Assembly (NCBI GenBank): GCA_035559435.1
Contig: DATMBC010000019.1
Coordinates: 1 to 64,000, forward strand
DNA from: a bacterium
Lineage (GTDB): Bacteria > Zixibacteria > MSB-5A5 > WJJR01
Direction of reading: 5' to 3'
Length of the DNA: 64,000 nucleotides
A model generated the notes under the pieces. The model saw only the letters and a list, made by a program, of their open reading frames with translations. It was not told the DNA's origin and did not search any database. Positions 25,449-34,271 of this stretch are shown one piece after another. Numbering within the stretch: position 1 is the stretch's first letter; the number at the start of each line of letters is the position of its first letter. Position numbers and translations under genes: made by a program.

Positions 25449-26633
25449 TCAGGCAATCGCCTGCAACAGCCCGGCGCAGACCAGGCCGCCGTAGATTCCG
25501 AGGATATTCCCCAGCACGCCCAACAGCAGTCCCACCGGCGCCAGCGACGGCTGGTAGAGCGAGGCGACAATCGGCGCCGAGACCACGCCGCCGATGTTGG
25601 CCTGCGATCCGGTGGCGATCAGGAACATTGGCGCCTTCAGCAGACGGCCGCCGAGGAAGATGACCGCGCCATGGATGGCCACCCAGACACAGCCAAGCAG
25701 GAGGAACAACGGCGCCTGCACCACGGCGCGCAGATCGGCCTGCGCGCCGATCGTGGTCAACAGCAGGTAGAGAAAGAAGTTGCCGATGTGCGAGGCGCCC
25801 ACCGACTCCAGTCGCGCCAGACGGGTCAATGAGAGCAGGATGCCCGCGGTCGAGGAGACAATGATCGCCCAGCCGAAGGCATTGATGATTTTCCCGATCG
25901 GAGGCAGCCATGCGCCCAGTTTGAGCGAGGCCAGACCGATGGCGAACCCCAGCGACAGGATGATCGCCAAGTCGACAAACTCGATGGGACGGCGCTGCGA
26001 CGACTGGAAATCCGCCAGCCGCTGGTTGAGTTGATCGACAATGGTGCGGTCCACCCGGAAGCGGCGGTCGATCCGGTCCTGAAAGGCGGACGCGGTCATC
26101 ACCAGTCCCATCCAGCCATAACCCACGATCGTGTCGACCACAATCATGATTCCGAAAATTCCCTCGGGGCAATTGATCGATTCCTTGATCGCCACCATGT
26201 TCGAGGAGCCGCCGATCCACGATCCCGACAGCGCCGCCATGCCCATCCAGGTGTCATCTAGCAGCCAGGCCTTGAACAACAGCAAGGCGATCGGCGCGCC
26301 GATGATCACGCCGGCCGTCCCGAAAAGAAACGTGCCAATCGCCTTGGGCCCCAGACGCGCCAGCGATTTCAAATCCACCGACAGCAGCAACAGGACCAGC
26401 GCGGTCGGCAACAGCAGGTTCTTGACCCAATCGTACAGCGGCGATGATTTCGGAAAGAGCCCCAACGAGGTGCCCAGCATCGGCAGGAAGTAGAGCCAGA
26501 TGATCGGCGGCAGATAGTTGAACAGCCGCCCCAGCGGCGTATGGGCTTTGATCGCGTAGATGCCGCCGACAATCAGCATGAACACAGCCAGCAGAACCGG
26601 CCAGTCGGTGATCAGCGCCGGGTGAGTTTCCAT
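25449..26633 (-). CDS. DUF819-family integral membrane protein
   Basis: The 394-residue protein has about eleven hydrophobic helices and the DUF819 hallmarks: LPMLGTSLGLFP, GSWIGGSSNMVAIKESI in the middle, and ATGSQANIGGVVSAPIVASLYQPSLAPVGLLLGVLGN near the end. The family has a fold related to bile-acid/sodium symporters but no proven substrate. The ATG at 26633 (METHPALITDW) is used; codons upstream are non-conserved. It is convergent with the SDR gene and divergent from the DtxR-type regulator. Confidence 0.85.
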   Translation of the reverse strand: METHPALITDWPVLLAVFMLIVGGIYAIKAHTPLGRLFNYLPPIIWLYFLPMLGTSLGLFPKSSPLYDWVKNLLLPTALVLLLLSVDLKSLARLGPKAIGTFLFGTAGVIIGAPIALLLFKAWLLDDTWMGMAALSGSWIGGSSNMVAIKESINCPEGIFGIMIVVDTIVGYGWMGLVMTASAFQDRIDRRFRVDRTIVDQLNQRLADFQSSQRRPIEFVDLAIILSLGFAIGLASLKLGAWLPPIGKIINAFGWAIIVSSTAGILLSLTRLARLESVGASHIGNFFLYLLLTTIGAQADLRAVVQAPLFLLLGCVWVAIHGAVIFLGGRLLKAPMFLIATGSQANIGGVVSAPIVASLYQPSLAPVGLLLGVLGNILGIYGGLVCAGLLQAIA

Positions 26634-26872
26634 GCGACAATTAAGAGAGATTCTGTCGCCATGCCCACGGGAATCGCGCCAAGGAGACGATAATACCTTG
26701 GTGTAATCCAACTTAAACCACAGATTAGAAACTTTTTCCGGCCCATTTCCGGCATTGCCCGTACAACATCAGGTGAGAAAACAAGTTATAATATTGGTCA
26801 TTGAGGACAAACTTACGAACGGACAAAGCGTATTCCTATCAGCGTAGTTAATTACAATGAAAGGATGGTTTA

Positions 26873-27574
26873 GTGGAAGTTAAATTGTCGCCGACGCTGC
26901 GAGGGTACGTGACGGCCATCTATAAGCTGCAGCGGAAGACCGGCTGGGCCTCGACTGGTGAAGTCGCCCGCCATCTCGGCGTGACCGACGCGGCCGTCAC
27001 CCAAATGGTGCGGCGCATGGGACACAGCCACCTGGTGCGTCATCGCGCCTACCGCGGCGTCTGCCTGACCGAAAAAGGTCAGCGGATTGCCATTGAAATG
27101 ATCCGTCACCACCGCCTGTTGGAAACCTTCTTCTACAAGATCGTCGGGATGCCCTGGGACCAGGTCCACGCCGAAGCGGAGCGGCTGCAGGCCTACATCT
27201 CGCCGGAATTGGAAAGCCGCATCGATGCCCTGCTGGGCTTTCCGCAGTTTGATCCGCATGGCAGCCCGATTCCCTCGGCCGACGGCGTCATGCCCGAGGT
27301 GACCTACCACCCGTTGCATGACGTGGCGGCGGTCGGGGAGCGGTTCATCTTCGCCCGCGTCTCGGACCTCGACCCGCGTTTGTTGCGCTACCTCGATTCA
27401 CTGCCGCTTAAACTGGGCACGGAGCTGACGGTCGAGGAGATGATGCCGTTTGACGGGCCGATCACGGTCTCCGACGGCGCGCGTCGCTTCGCGCTCAGCC
27501 GCGAAGTGGCGCGGCACTTGTTTGTCGTCAACGCCAAACCCGAGCCGGCCGCGGCGCCCACATCGACCGCGTGA
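26873..27574 (+). CDS. DtxR/MntR-family metal-dependent transcriptional regulator
   Basis: The 233-residue protein has the DtxR order: winged helix (about 1-62, with GEVARHLGVTDAAVTQMVRRM), a metal-binding dimerisation domain (about 63-140, with HHRLLETFF and later acidic and His residues), and a C-terminal FeoA/SH3-like domain (about 150-225). Such proteins repress metal uptake or activate efflux when bound to Fe(II) or Mn(II). GTG at 26873 is used because AAAGGA precedes it and the nearby ATG is followed by a stop. Its stop overlaps the start of the P-type ATPase gene (GTGA), so it probably regulates that exporter. The 240-bp upstream gap is AT-rich and has a TTATAAT box. Confidence 0.9.
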   Translation: MEVKLSPTLRGYVTAIYKLQRKTGWASTGEVARHLGVTDAAVTQMVRRMGHSHLVRHRAYRGVCLTEKGQRIAIEMIRHHRLLETFFYKIVGMPWDQVHAEAERLQAYISPELESRIDALLGFPQFDPHGSPIPSADGVMPEVTYHPLHDVAAVGERFIFARVSDLDPRLLRYLDSLPLKLGTELTVEEMMPFDGPITVSDGARRFALSREVARHLFVVNAKPEPAAAPTSTA

Positions 27575-29487
27575 CCGTCATGGCGACCCGCGCAACATCG
27601 CTGCGCCAACTGTGGACGCGGCACCATCTGGTCTTCTGGACCGCGCTGGGCGGCGCGCTCATCCTCTCGGGGTGGATGGTCGAGGACGCCGGCCGGCGCG
27701 ATCTGGGGCATGTGCTGTTTGCGCTGGGCTACCTGGCCGGGGGCTGGATGGCGGCCAAGGAGAGTTTCGATGGCCTGCGCGAGTACCGTCTCGACGTCAA
27801 CCTGCTGATGACGCTGGCGGCGGTCGGAGCGGCCATCATCGGACGCTGGGCCGAAGGCGGCACGCTGATCTTCCTGTTCTCCCTGTCCAACACCCTGGAG
27901 CATTACGCCCTCGAGCGGACCAAGGACGCGGTGCGTTCGCTGATGGACCTGCGGCCGGCAGAAGCGCGGCTGTGGCGCGACGGCGCCACACGCCAGGTGC
28001 CGGTCGAAGACCTGGAAGTTGGCGATCTGATCCTGGTCAAGCCCGGCGAGAAGATCCCCGCCGACGGCACGATCGTCGAAGGACGCACCTCACTGGACCG
28101 TTCGACCTTCACCGGCGAATCGCTGCCGGTCGATGCGGACATCGATGACACCGTTCTGGCCGGCTCGCTGAACCTCACCGGACAGATCAAGGTCCGTGTG
28201 AGCGCGCGCGCCGCCGACACCGCGCTGGCCGCGATTATCCACCGTGTCGAACAGGCGCAGTCGGGACGGGTCCCGACCAATTCATTCGTGCAGTGGTTCG
28301 GCCAACGCTACACCATCGGTGTCCTGGCGGGAGCGCTGCTGCTGACGCTGGTCACCGCGGCGGTCTCGGATTTGAGTTGGCGGGCCAACCTCTATCGGTC
28401 TTTGACGCTTCTGGTGGTGGCGTCGCCCTGCGCGCTGATCATCAGCACTCCGGCGGCGGTGCTGTCGGCGATCGGACGCGCAGCCCGCAAGGGCGTGTTG
28501 TTCAAGGGGGGCGCGCACCTGCTCAACCTGGGGAGCATTCGGGCGGTCGCCTTTGACAAGACCGGCACGCTGACCCAGGGACGCGCGGTGGTCACCGATG
28601 TCATCCCGCTTAATGGCACCACTTCGGGGGTGCTGGTCACGTTGGCGGCTTCTATAGAGGCCGGTTCGACTCATCCGCTGGCGCAGGCCATCGTCAATGC
28701 CGCCCACCAGGAGGGGCTGGTAATCCCGCCGGTCGACAATGCCGAATCGCTGGCCGGTCTGGGCGCCATCGGCGTGGTGCGGCTCAACGGTACACCGCAA
28801 CGAGTCCTGGTCGGCAATCGACGGCTCTTGGTAGCCAATGAGTTGGCGCCCGATGAACAGGCCGAAGCCGAGATGCTACGGTTGGAAGAAAACGGCAAGA
28901 CCGCCATCCTGGTGGCGACCAATCGGGTTCTGGGGATCATCGCGTTGGCCGACATCCCACGGCCGACCTCGGAGGCGATCGCCCGGCAATTACATGAGAC
29001 CGGCGTGGAGTCGGTCGGTATCCTCACCGGCGACAACCACCGTGTCGCTATGGCGATGGCCCAACGACTCGGCATCGATGAGGTGCGGGCGGAGCTGATG
29101 CCCGCCGAGAAAGCAGACGCCGTCGCCGGATTGCTCGCCAGTCACCGCACAGTCGCCGTTGTCGGCGATGGAGTTAACGATGCGCCCGCGCTGGCGACCG
29201 CCACGGTCGGCATCGCCATGGGCGGGGCGAAAAATGATGTCGTGCTTGAATCCGCCGATGTGGTGTTGATGGGCGATGATCTCTCACGCCTTCCCTTTGC
29301 GATTCGACTCTCAAAGAGCACCAAGCGTGTGATCATCCAGAACCTGACTTTCGCCTTGATCGTCATCACCGCACTCCTGACTGGCACTCTCCTGGGCCAG
29401 ATCCCGCTGACTCTGGGCGTTGTGGGCCACGAAGGCTCGACGCTGCTGGTGGTGCTCAACAGTCTGCGGCTTTTGTGGTACGAGTGA
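27571..29487 (+). CDS. P1B-type metal-exporting ATPase, P1B-4-like
   Basis: The 638-residue pump has all P-type landmarks: FTGESLPVD, the membrane SPC motif in VASPCALIIS, the phosphorylation site DKTGTLTQG, GILTGDNHR and VGDGVNDAPALA. There is no N-terminal heavy-metal-associated domain. The last membrane region reads GVVGHEGSTLLVVLNSLRLL. SPC plus HEG(G/S)T and a missing N-terminal domain are the P1B-4 pattern, a group exporting Co(II), Fe(II) or related ions, unlike the Zn/Cd P1B-2 group. Coupling to a DtxR-type regulator fits Fe or Mn/Co detoxification. An ATG at 27580 is an alternative start. Confidence 0.9.
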   Translation: MTVMATRATSLRQLWTRHHLVFWTALGGALILSGWMVEDAGRRDLGHVLFALGYLAGGWMAAKESFDGLREYRLDVNLLMTLAAVGAAIIGRWAEGGTLIFLFSLSNTLEHYALERTKDAVRSLMDLRPAEARLWRDGATRQVPVEDLEVGDLILVKPGEKIPADGTIVEGRTSLDRSTFTGESLPVDADIDDTVLAGSLNLTGQIKVRVSARAADTALAAIIHRVEQAQSGRVPTNSFVQWFGQRYTIGVLAGALLLTLVTAAVSDLSWRANLYRSLTLLVVASPCALIISTPAAVLSAIGRAARKGVLFKGGAHLLNLGSIRAVAFDKTGTLTQGRAVVTDVIPLNGTTSGVLVTLAASIEAGSTHPLAQAIVNAAHQEGLVIPPVDNAESLAGLGAIGVVRLNGTPQRVLVGNRRLLVANELAPDEQAEAEMLRLEENGKTAILVATNRVLGIIALADIPRPTSEAIARQLHETGVESVGILTGDNHRVAMAMAQRLGIDEVRAELMPAEKADAVAGLLASHRTVAVVGDGVNDAPALATATVGIAMGGAKNDVVLESADVVLMGDDLSRLPFAIRLSKSTKRVIIQNLTFALIVITALLTGTLLGQIPLTLGVVGHEGSTLLVVLNSLRLLWYE

Positions 29488-29943
29488 GCGACCGCGCATC
29501 CATCGACCAATAAACTGATTAGCACGGTGGCGGTTTTTGAACGCGCCGATGGAATCGCTGCGACCACCGGCGTTCGGCGCAGTTAAAGTAGATTGTTAGC
29601 CGCGCAACTTGTTGATAACAAAGCCCACGTCCGTCACGCGAAAATCCCCCAACAAAACCGCTTGACTTGCCCTGCCCGTCGGAGCCAATCTCTGCTCGTC
29701 GAACTTGTTGTCCTGTAATGCGTTATCGGAATGTGGGTAAGGTGGACGACGGATTGGAGCATCTTGTCTTTCAACAACCTAGGACGATCCGTTGATGTGA
29801 ACAGTGTGTTGGTAAGCAAGGCAGTGCTCGCAAGTAATCGTTTGGACTAATTAGAGTTACAAATCTCACGCCCATGTGGACAAGCATGTGGGCAAATCTG
29901 GGGCTGTCTGAAGTCTGAAGATGGCCAGGGGCCGACGCACTCT
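29488..29943. other. AT-richer region upstream of dnaA with DnaA-box-like sites; oriC candidate
   Basis: This 456-bp gap has no gene. Four DnaA-box-like 9-mers occur in the same orientation when read on the minus strand: TTATCAACA (29610-29618), TTACCCACA (29732-29740), TTGTCCACA (29875-29883) and TTGCCCACA (29887-29895). The first three differ by one base from TTATCCACA. The region also contains the dnaA promoter. Together with the flanking dnaA and dnaN it is a reasonable replication origin candidate; the dnaA-dnaN gap is a second candidate. Confidence 0.5.
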
Positions 29944-31362
29944 ATGGAACAAGCGAAAGATGACATCTGGCAGGCCTGCCTGAATTACATCGGCAACCGC
30001 CTGCCCGCCGAGAATTTCCTCACCTGGCTGGCGCCGACGCATGTCGTTGACGTGCAAGAAGGTCTGCTGATCATCGGCGCTCCGAACAAGTTCGTCGTCG
30101 ATTGGATCCGCTCCCACTACGCATCGCTGATTGATGAGGCGATCTGCGTGACACTGGGACGGCCGGCGACACACCGGCTGGAAGTGCACTCCAACGGCAA
30201 CGGCAGCGGGCACAAGGCAATCCTCGAGGCGCTCGAGGACGAAGCGACGCCGTCGAACGGCAACGGCGACCACGGGCCCATCGGAGAGCAGGAGCGCAAT
30301 CGGCAGACCGCCGATGCCCGCGGGCGGGCGCAGTTGAATCCGAAGTTCACCTTCGACAACTTTGTCGTCGGCGACTCCAACCACCTCGCCCATGGCGCGG
30401 CGCAGGCGGTCGCCGAAATGCCCGGCTCTACCAAGTTCAATCCGCTCTTTATCTACGGATCGGTGGGCCTGGGCAAGACCCACCTGGCGCAGGCGATCGG
30501 CAACATGGTGCTGGAGAACAACCCCGACGCCAATGTCATCTATGTGACTTCGGAAAAGTTCACCAACGAGTTCATCGATTCGCTCTCGCGCAAGACCACC
30601 AGCGCCTTCGCCTCGCATTACCGCTCGGTCGATGTGCTCATCATCGATGACATCCAGTTCTTCTCCGGCAAGGAGTCGACCCAGGAGCAGTTCTTCCACA
30701 CGTTCAACACCTTGCACCAGAACGGGAAGCAGATCGTGCTCACCGCCGACCGTGCGCCGCGCGACATCAAGGGGCTGGAGGCACGCCTCCTCTCCCGCTT
30801 CCAGTGGGGGCTGACCGCCGACATTCGGCCGCCGGATTTCGAGACCCGGATGGCAATCCTCAAAAAGAAGCTGGAAGGGGAGGATATCATCCTGCCGCCT
30901 GATGTGTTGGCGTTCATCGCCCGCGGCGCCCATTCCAGCATCAGGGAACTGGAAGGCGCGCTGGTCCGTCTGATTGCCGTCAGCTCGTTGAACAAGACCC
31001 CGATCAGTCTGGAGCTGGCCCAACAGGTGCTGCGCGATACCTTCTCACCGACCCGCAAGCCGATCACCGTGGCCGCGATTAACATCGTGGTGGGAAACAC
31101 CTTCGGCATTCCGGAGTCGGTCCTCCTGTCAAAACGGCGGACCCAGGATGTCGCGATGGCGCGTCAGGTGGCCATGTACCTCGCCCGGACGCTGACCAGC
31201 ATGTCGCTGAAGACGATCGGCGCTGAGTATGGCGGTCGCGATCATTCAACCGTGATTCATGCCGTCAATGTCGTGCGCGATCAACTGAAAGTTGATCCGG
31301 ATTTGAAACTGCGGGTAGATCAGGCCATCAGCGCACTGTTTGCCGGCAACAGCAACAATTAG
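29944..31362 (+). CDS. dnaA: Chromosomal replication initiator DnaA
   Basis: The 472-residue protein has the four DnaA domains: N-terminal domain (about 1-75), a variable linker (about 76-125), the AAA+ domain (about 130-350, with FIYGSVGLGKTHLAQAIG and VLIIDDIQFFSGKESTQ), and the C-terminal DNA-binding domain with GGRDHSTVIHAVN. It opens the replication origin with ATP. Length and domain order are normal. The ATG at 29944 has no strong ribosome-binding site. DnaA-box-like sites upstream suggest autoregulation. Confidence 0.97.
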   Translation: MEQAKDDIWQACLNYIGNRLPAENFLTWLAPTHVVDVQEGLLIIGAPNKFVVDWIRSHYASLIDEAICVTLGRPATHRLEVHSNGNGSGHKAILEALEDEATPSNGNGDHGPIGEQERNRQTADARGRAQLNPKFTFDNFVVGDSNHLAHGAAQAVAEMPGSTKFNPLFIYGSVGLGKTHLAQAIGNMVLENNPDANVIYVTSEKFTNEFIDSLSRKTTSAFASHYRSVDVLIIDDIQFFSGKESTQEQFFHTFNTLHQNGKQIVLTADRAPRDIKGLEARLLSRFQWGLTADIRPPDFETRMAILKKKLEGEDIILPPDVLAFIARGAHSSIRELEGALVRLIAVSSLNKTPISLELAQQVLRDTFSPTRKPITVAAINIVVGNTFGIPESVLLSKRRTQDVAMARQVAMYLARTLTSMSLKTIGAEYGGRDHSTVIHAVNVVRDQLKVDPDLKLRVDQAISALFAGNSNN

Positions 31363-31635
31363 GGACCTGTCGATGGGTTGTGGAAGAGGGAGGGATAAGA
31401 TACGGACTTCTTGTGGGTGAATGGCTGTTGTCCAGATCGGGTGATGGCATATGTGGAACAGAAACCGTACTACCCACATCAACCGATGCTTTTCTTCACT
31501 CCGGCGACCATCTTATCCAATCATAACTTGCAGATCGTAATTCCAGGTTATCCCGATCATCCACACCCTTGTTTTTATTCTGAGTAGTTTATATCAAGGG
31601 AAAGACAACAAGCTCTACGTGTGGAGAATCCAACC
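31363..31635. other. dnaA-dnaN intergenic region with DnaA-box-like sites and AT-rich stretch
   Basis: This 273-bp gap contains TCATCCACA (31557-31565) and, on the minus strand, TTCTCCACA (31620-31628), each one base from the DnaA box. Weaker two-mismatch sites lie at 31379-31387, 31412-31420 and 31452-31460. An AT-rich stretch (about 31569-31598, with TTTTTATT and TTTATAT) could unwind. It may be part of a bipartite origin or a dnaN control region. Confidence 0.45.
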
Positions 31636-32751
31636 ATGAAGTTCACGACCAAGCGCGATGACCTAAGCTCCCGTCTGCAGGCGGTGCTGGGAGTGATCTC
31701 CAGCCGTACCACCCTACCTATTCTCGGGAATGTCCTGCTGACGGCCACCAACGATGGAATCACTGTGGCGGCGACCGATCTTGACCTGTCGATGACCGCG
31801 ACGGTGGCGGCCAAGGTGAGCAAAACCGGATCAACGACCGTGCCGGCGCGCACCTTTGCCGAAGTAGTACGCGAATTGCCCGATGAGGATGTCCATGTCA
31901 CGGTGGCCAACCACCGCATGGAAGTGAAGTCGGGGCAGGGTGTTTACAAGATGAGCGGGATGTCCCCCGAGGAATTCCCGCGTCTGCCCGGAATCCCCGA
32001 AGGCGGCGCGGTCACCATTCCCATCGACCAGCTGCGCAGCATGGTCCACCGCACGATCTATGCGGTCTCCACCGATGAGACCCGTCCGGCGCTCAACGGC
32101 ATCCTCTGGCAATCCAACGGCGAGAAGATGCACATGGTGGCCACCGATGGGCATCGTCTGGCGCGCGTGTCGGTGGCCGACAATCGCCTAGCCGGCCTGA
32201 AGAACGAGCTGATCGTGCCGCCCAAGGCGCTGTCGCTGGTGCTGAAGATGGCGACCGATGACACCAGCGAAGTCGCGGTGATGTTCGGCGAGAAGAACAT
32301 CGTCTTCAAGGTCGGCGATGTGATCATCACCAGCCGTCTGATCGAGGGGCCGTATCCGAACTACAACCAGGTCATCCCCAAGGGGAACGACAAGTTTCTC
32401 ACCGTCGACGGGGCGACCTTGGCCGCGGCGGTGCGTCGCGTGGCGGTGCTGTCCAACTCACTCACCAAGCAGGTGAAGTTCGCGTTGTCGGGCAACACGA
32501 TCGAGCTGTCGGCGACCAACCAGGATGTCGGCGGCGAGGCCCGTGAGACCATCCCCTGCGAGTACAAGGGTGAGGATCTGGAGATCGGCTACAACGCCAA
32601 CTACGTGCTCGACATGCTGAAGAACTTCGACGCCGGCAACGTGGTCTTCGAGCTGGCCACGTCGATCTCGGCCGGCCTGGTCCGCGCCGCCGACGATCCG
32701 GACAAGGAAAAGTACCTCTGTCTGGTGATGCCGCTGCGCCTGGCGGATTGA
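31636..32751 (+). CDS. dnaN: DNA polymerase III sliding clamp (beta subunit)
   Basis: DnaN forms the ring-shaped clamp that tethers the replicative polymerase. The 371-residue protein shows the three repeated clamp folds and family segments such as SRTTLPILGNVLL, DETRPALNGILW, ATDGHRLARV and the C-terminal YLCLVMPLRL, where the last residues close the hydrophobic partner-binding pocket. The ATG at 31636 (MKFTTKRDDL) is preferred over an upstream GTG at 31621 because it matches the family start. The next gene in the usual order, recF, is missing. Confidence 0.97.
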   Translation: MKFTTKRDDLSSRLQAVLGVISSRTTLPILGNVLLTATNDGITVAATDLDLSMTATVAAKVSKTGSTTVPARTFAEVVRELPDEDVHVTVANHRMEVKSGQGVYKMSGMSPEEFPRLPGIPEGGAVTIPIDQLRSMVHRTIYAVSTDETRPALNGILWQSNGEKMHMVATDGHRLARVSVADNRLAGLKNELIVPPKALSLVLKMATDDTSEVAVMFGEKNIVFKVGDVIITSRLIEGPYPNYNQVIPKGNDKFLTVDGATLAAAVRRVAVLSNSLTKQVKFALSGNTIELSATNQDVGGEARETIPCEYKGEDLEIGYNANYVLDMLKNFDAGNVVFELATSISAGLVRAADDPDKEKYLCLVMPLRLAD

Positions 32752-32779
32752 AGACTCCACGAACGCGCAGACAACCGTC

Positions 32780-32813
32780 ATTCCAAGCCCGCGGCTTTAT
32801 GCGGGCTTGGAAT
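32780..32813 (+). terminator. Hairpin after dnaN, member of the ATTCC-type dispersed palindrome
   Basis: A perfect 13-bp stem (ATTCCAAGCCCGC, 32780-32792, with 32801-32813) ends in CTTTG. The same arm sequence recurs at 38967-39000 and, with changed bases, at 46680-46714. It may end dnaN transcription before the CRISPR array, but the T-run is weak. Confidence 0.6.
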
Positions 32814-32826
32814 CTTTGTAGATGCT

Positions 32827-33852
32827 GTGGACCTTCACCGACAATCGTCGCTTGAGTACATTTTCCCGCTTGGCGATGACCATTAACTCCTGGCTGGGGA
32901 TTGACGACAATCGTCGCTTGAGTACATTGATCCCGGCGAAACTGATGTCGATGTTGTTGCTGGGGATTGACGACAATCGTCGCTTGAGTACATTACGGAA
33001 GAGCGCAAACTGGATGTGGACAGTGCTGGGGATTGACGACAATCGTCGCTTGAGTACATTCCGGTTGTGGCCGCGACGCAGATGGCGGTTGCTGGGGATT
33101 GACGACAATCGTCGCTTGAGTACATTCCACCGCGGATTCGCAGGACGCGATTGTGGGCTGGGGATTGACGACAATCGTCGCTTGAGTACATTAGAACACG
33201 ACAAACTTCCTGCGCGTCGGCGAGCTGGGGATTGACGACAATCGTCGCTTGAGTACATTCGGAGCCGGAGCCGGAAACGAAGTAACTTGCTGGGGATTGA
33301 CGACAATCGTCGCTTGAGTACATTGAGGTAGGGGCAGTAGAAGGCGCGGCGGTCGCTGGGGATTGACGACAATCGTCGCTTGAGTACATTTGAACGGCGC
33401 CACGGACGGCTATACCGCCAGCTGGGGATTGACGACAATCGTCGCTTGAGTACATTGCTTGAGGTGAGCGCCCCCGGTCAGGACCCGCTGGGGATTGACG
33501 ACAATCGTCGCTTGAGTACATTCCAGATTGACGAAGGCGACGCGGGGGACCCGCTGGGGATTGACGACAATCGTCGCTTGAGTACATTCGCGGTATCGTT
33601 GTCTGTCGCCAGGATGAAGCTGGGGATTGACGACAATCGTCGCTTGAGTACATTTCAAGATCGGGACATTCGTCCTGATCATCGGCTGGGGATTGACGAC
33701 AATCGTCGCTTGAGTACATTCCACAGCGTCAGACGTACGTAGTCAACCTGGCTGGGGATTGACGACAATCGTCGCTTGAGTACATTGAAAACGATAGCGA
33801 TGATACTCTATCTCATGCTGGGGATTGACGACAATCGTCGCTTGAGTACATT
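32827..33852 (+). CRISPR. Type II-C CRISPR array, 16 repeats and 15 spacers
   Basis: Fifteen identical 36-bp repeats (start GCTGGGGATTGACGAC, end GTCGCTTGAGTACATT) begin at 32893 and end at 33852. They are preceded by one degenerate repeat (32827-32862), whose last 23-24 bases match and whose first dozen differ. Spacers are 30 nt, except one of 31 (33193-33223) and one of 29 (33260-33288). The tracrRNA anti-repeat pairs with the plus-strand repeat, so the array is transcribed rightward, toward cas2. The repeat contains a 5-bp hairpin (GACGA-CAA-TCGTC) and a promoter. No spacer was seen to match other parts of the window by eye. Predicted ORFs over the array are artefacts of the repeats. Confidence 0.99.
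32901..32928 (+). promoter_or_regulatory. Repeat-embedded promoter (example in the first intact repeat)
   Basis: Each intact repeat carries TTGACG at positions 9-14 and TACATT at 31-36, separated by 16 bp. This is a sigma70-like promoter pointing into the following spacer, and a start about 7 nt downstream would give crRNAs with roughly 24 nt of spacer. The degenerate first repeat keeps the -10 but lost the -35. Comparable repeat-borne promoters are known from Neisseria type II-C arrays. Confidence 0.65.
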
Positions 33853-33889
33853 CTAACCCCGCGTAAGCACCTGCCTTACGCGGGGTTAG
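33853..33889. terminator. Perfect 15-bp palindrome abutting the last CRISPR repeat
   Basis: CTAACCCCGCGTAAG (33853-33867) pairs perfectly with 33875-33889 across a 7-nt loop. It begins at the base after the last repeat and lies between the convergent array and cas2. It has no T-run on either strand, so it might be a bidirectional transcript end, an RNA-protecting hairpin or an integration-anchor (leader) element. Confidence 0.6.
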
Positions 33890-33903
33890 CCCCATTATTC
33901 GGG

Positions 33904-34248
33904 CTAAAAAAGCAGCAGTTGGCGAGGTGGCTCCTCTGTCCTGGCCCGTTTTTTCCCGCAATAGACTTCCATCTTGCCGAACTGATGATCCGTCACCATC
34001 AGAAAGCGCACCTCGCCGTCGCCGGGCAATTGGTCGCGGACCCGGCTGCAGATCAGGTCGGCCTTCTGCTCGCTCCCGCAGAACCGGGCATAGACGGAGA
34101 ATTGCAGCATCATGAAACCCTGCCGCAGCAGGACCTTGCGGAACCGGGTGTATGCCCGCCTCGCCGCGGCGTCATCAACAGGAAGATCGAACAGGGCACA
34201 AAGCCACATGGCGCGATAGGGGGATGGCGCGGAGCGCTTCGTTTTCAC
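33904..34248 (-). CDS. cas2: CRISPR-associated endonuclease Cas2
   Basis: Cas2 forms the dimeric core of the Cas1-Cas2 spacer integrase. The 114-residue protein has the ferredoxin-like start YRAMWLCALFDLPVDD with the conserved Asp after the first strand, then RAYTRFRKVLLRQGFMMLQFSVYARFCGS and the later strand VRFLMVTDHQFGKMEVYCG, all typical of type II Cas2. GTG at 34248 is the start. It is the last gene of the leftward cas9-cas1-cas2 operon, 23 nt after cas1. Its final codons contain a T-run. Confidence 0.95.
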   Translation of the reverse strand: MKTKRSAPSPYRAMWLCALFDLPVDDAAARRAYTRFRKVLLRQGFMMLQFSVYARFCGSEQKADLICSRVRDQLPGDGEVRFLMVTDHQFGKMEVYCGKKRARTEEPPRQLLLF

Positions 34249-34271
34249 TTCACAGACCCCTGATGGCCCGC

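Noticed and set aside
32797-33742. Long ORFs with the repeated peptide pattern IDDNRRLST or SSDDCRQSP on both strands of the array
   Set aside because: They are translations of the 36-bp CRISPR repeat plus 30-nt spacers (66 nt, a multiple of three), not proteins.
32863-33816. Self-targeting spacers against genes of this window
   Set aside because: Reading all 15 spacers against the window by eye gave no convincing match; a full search would need computation.
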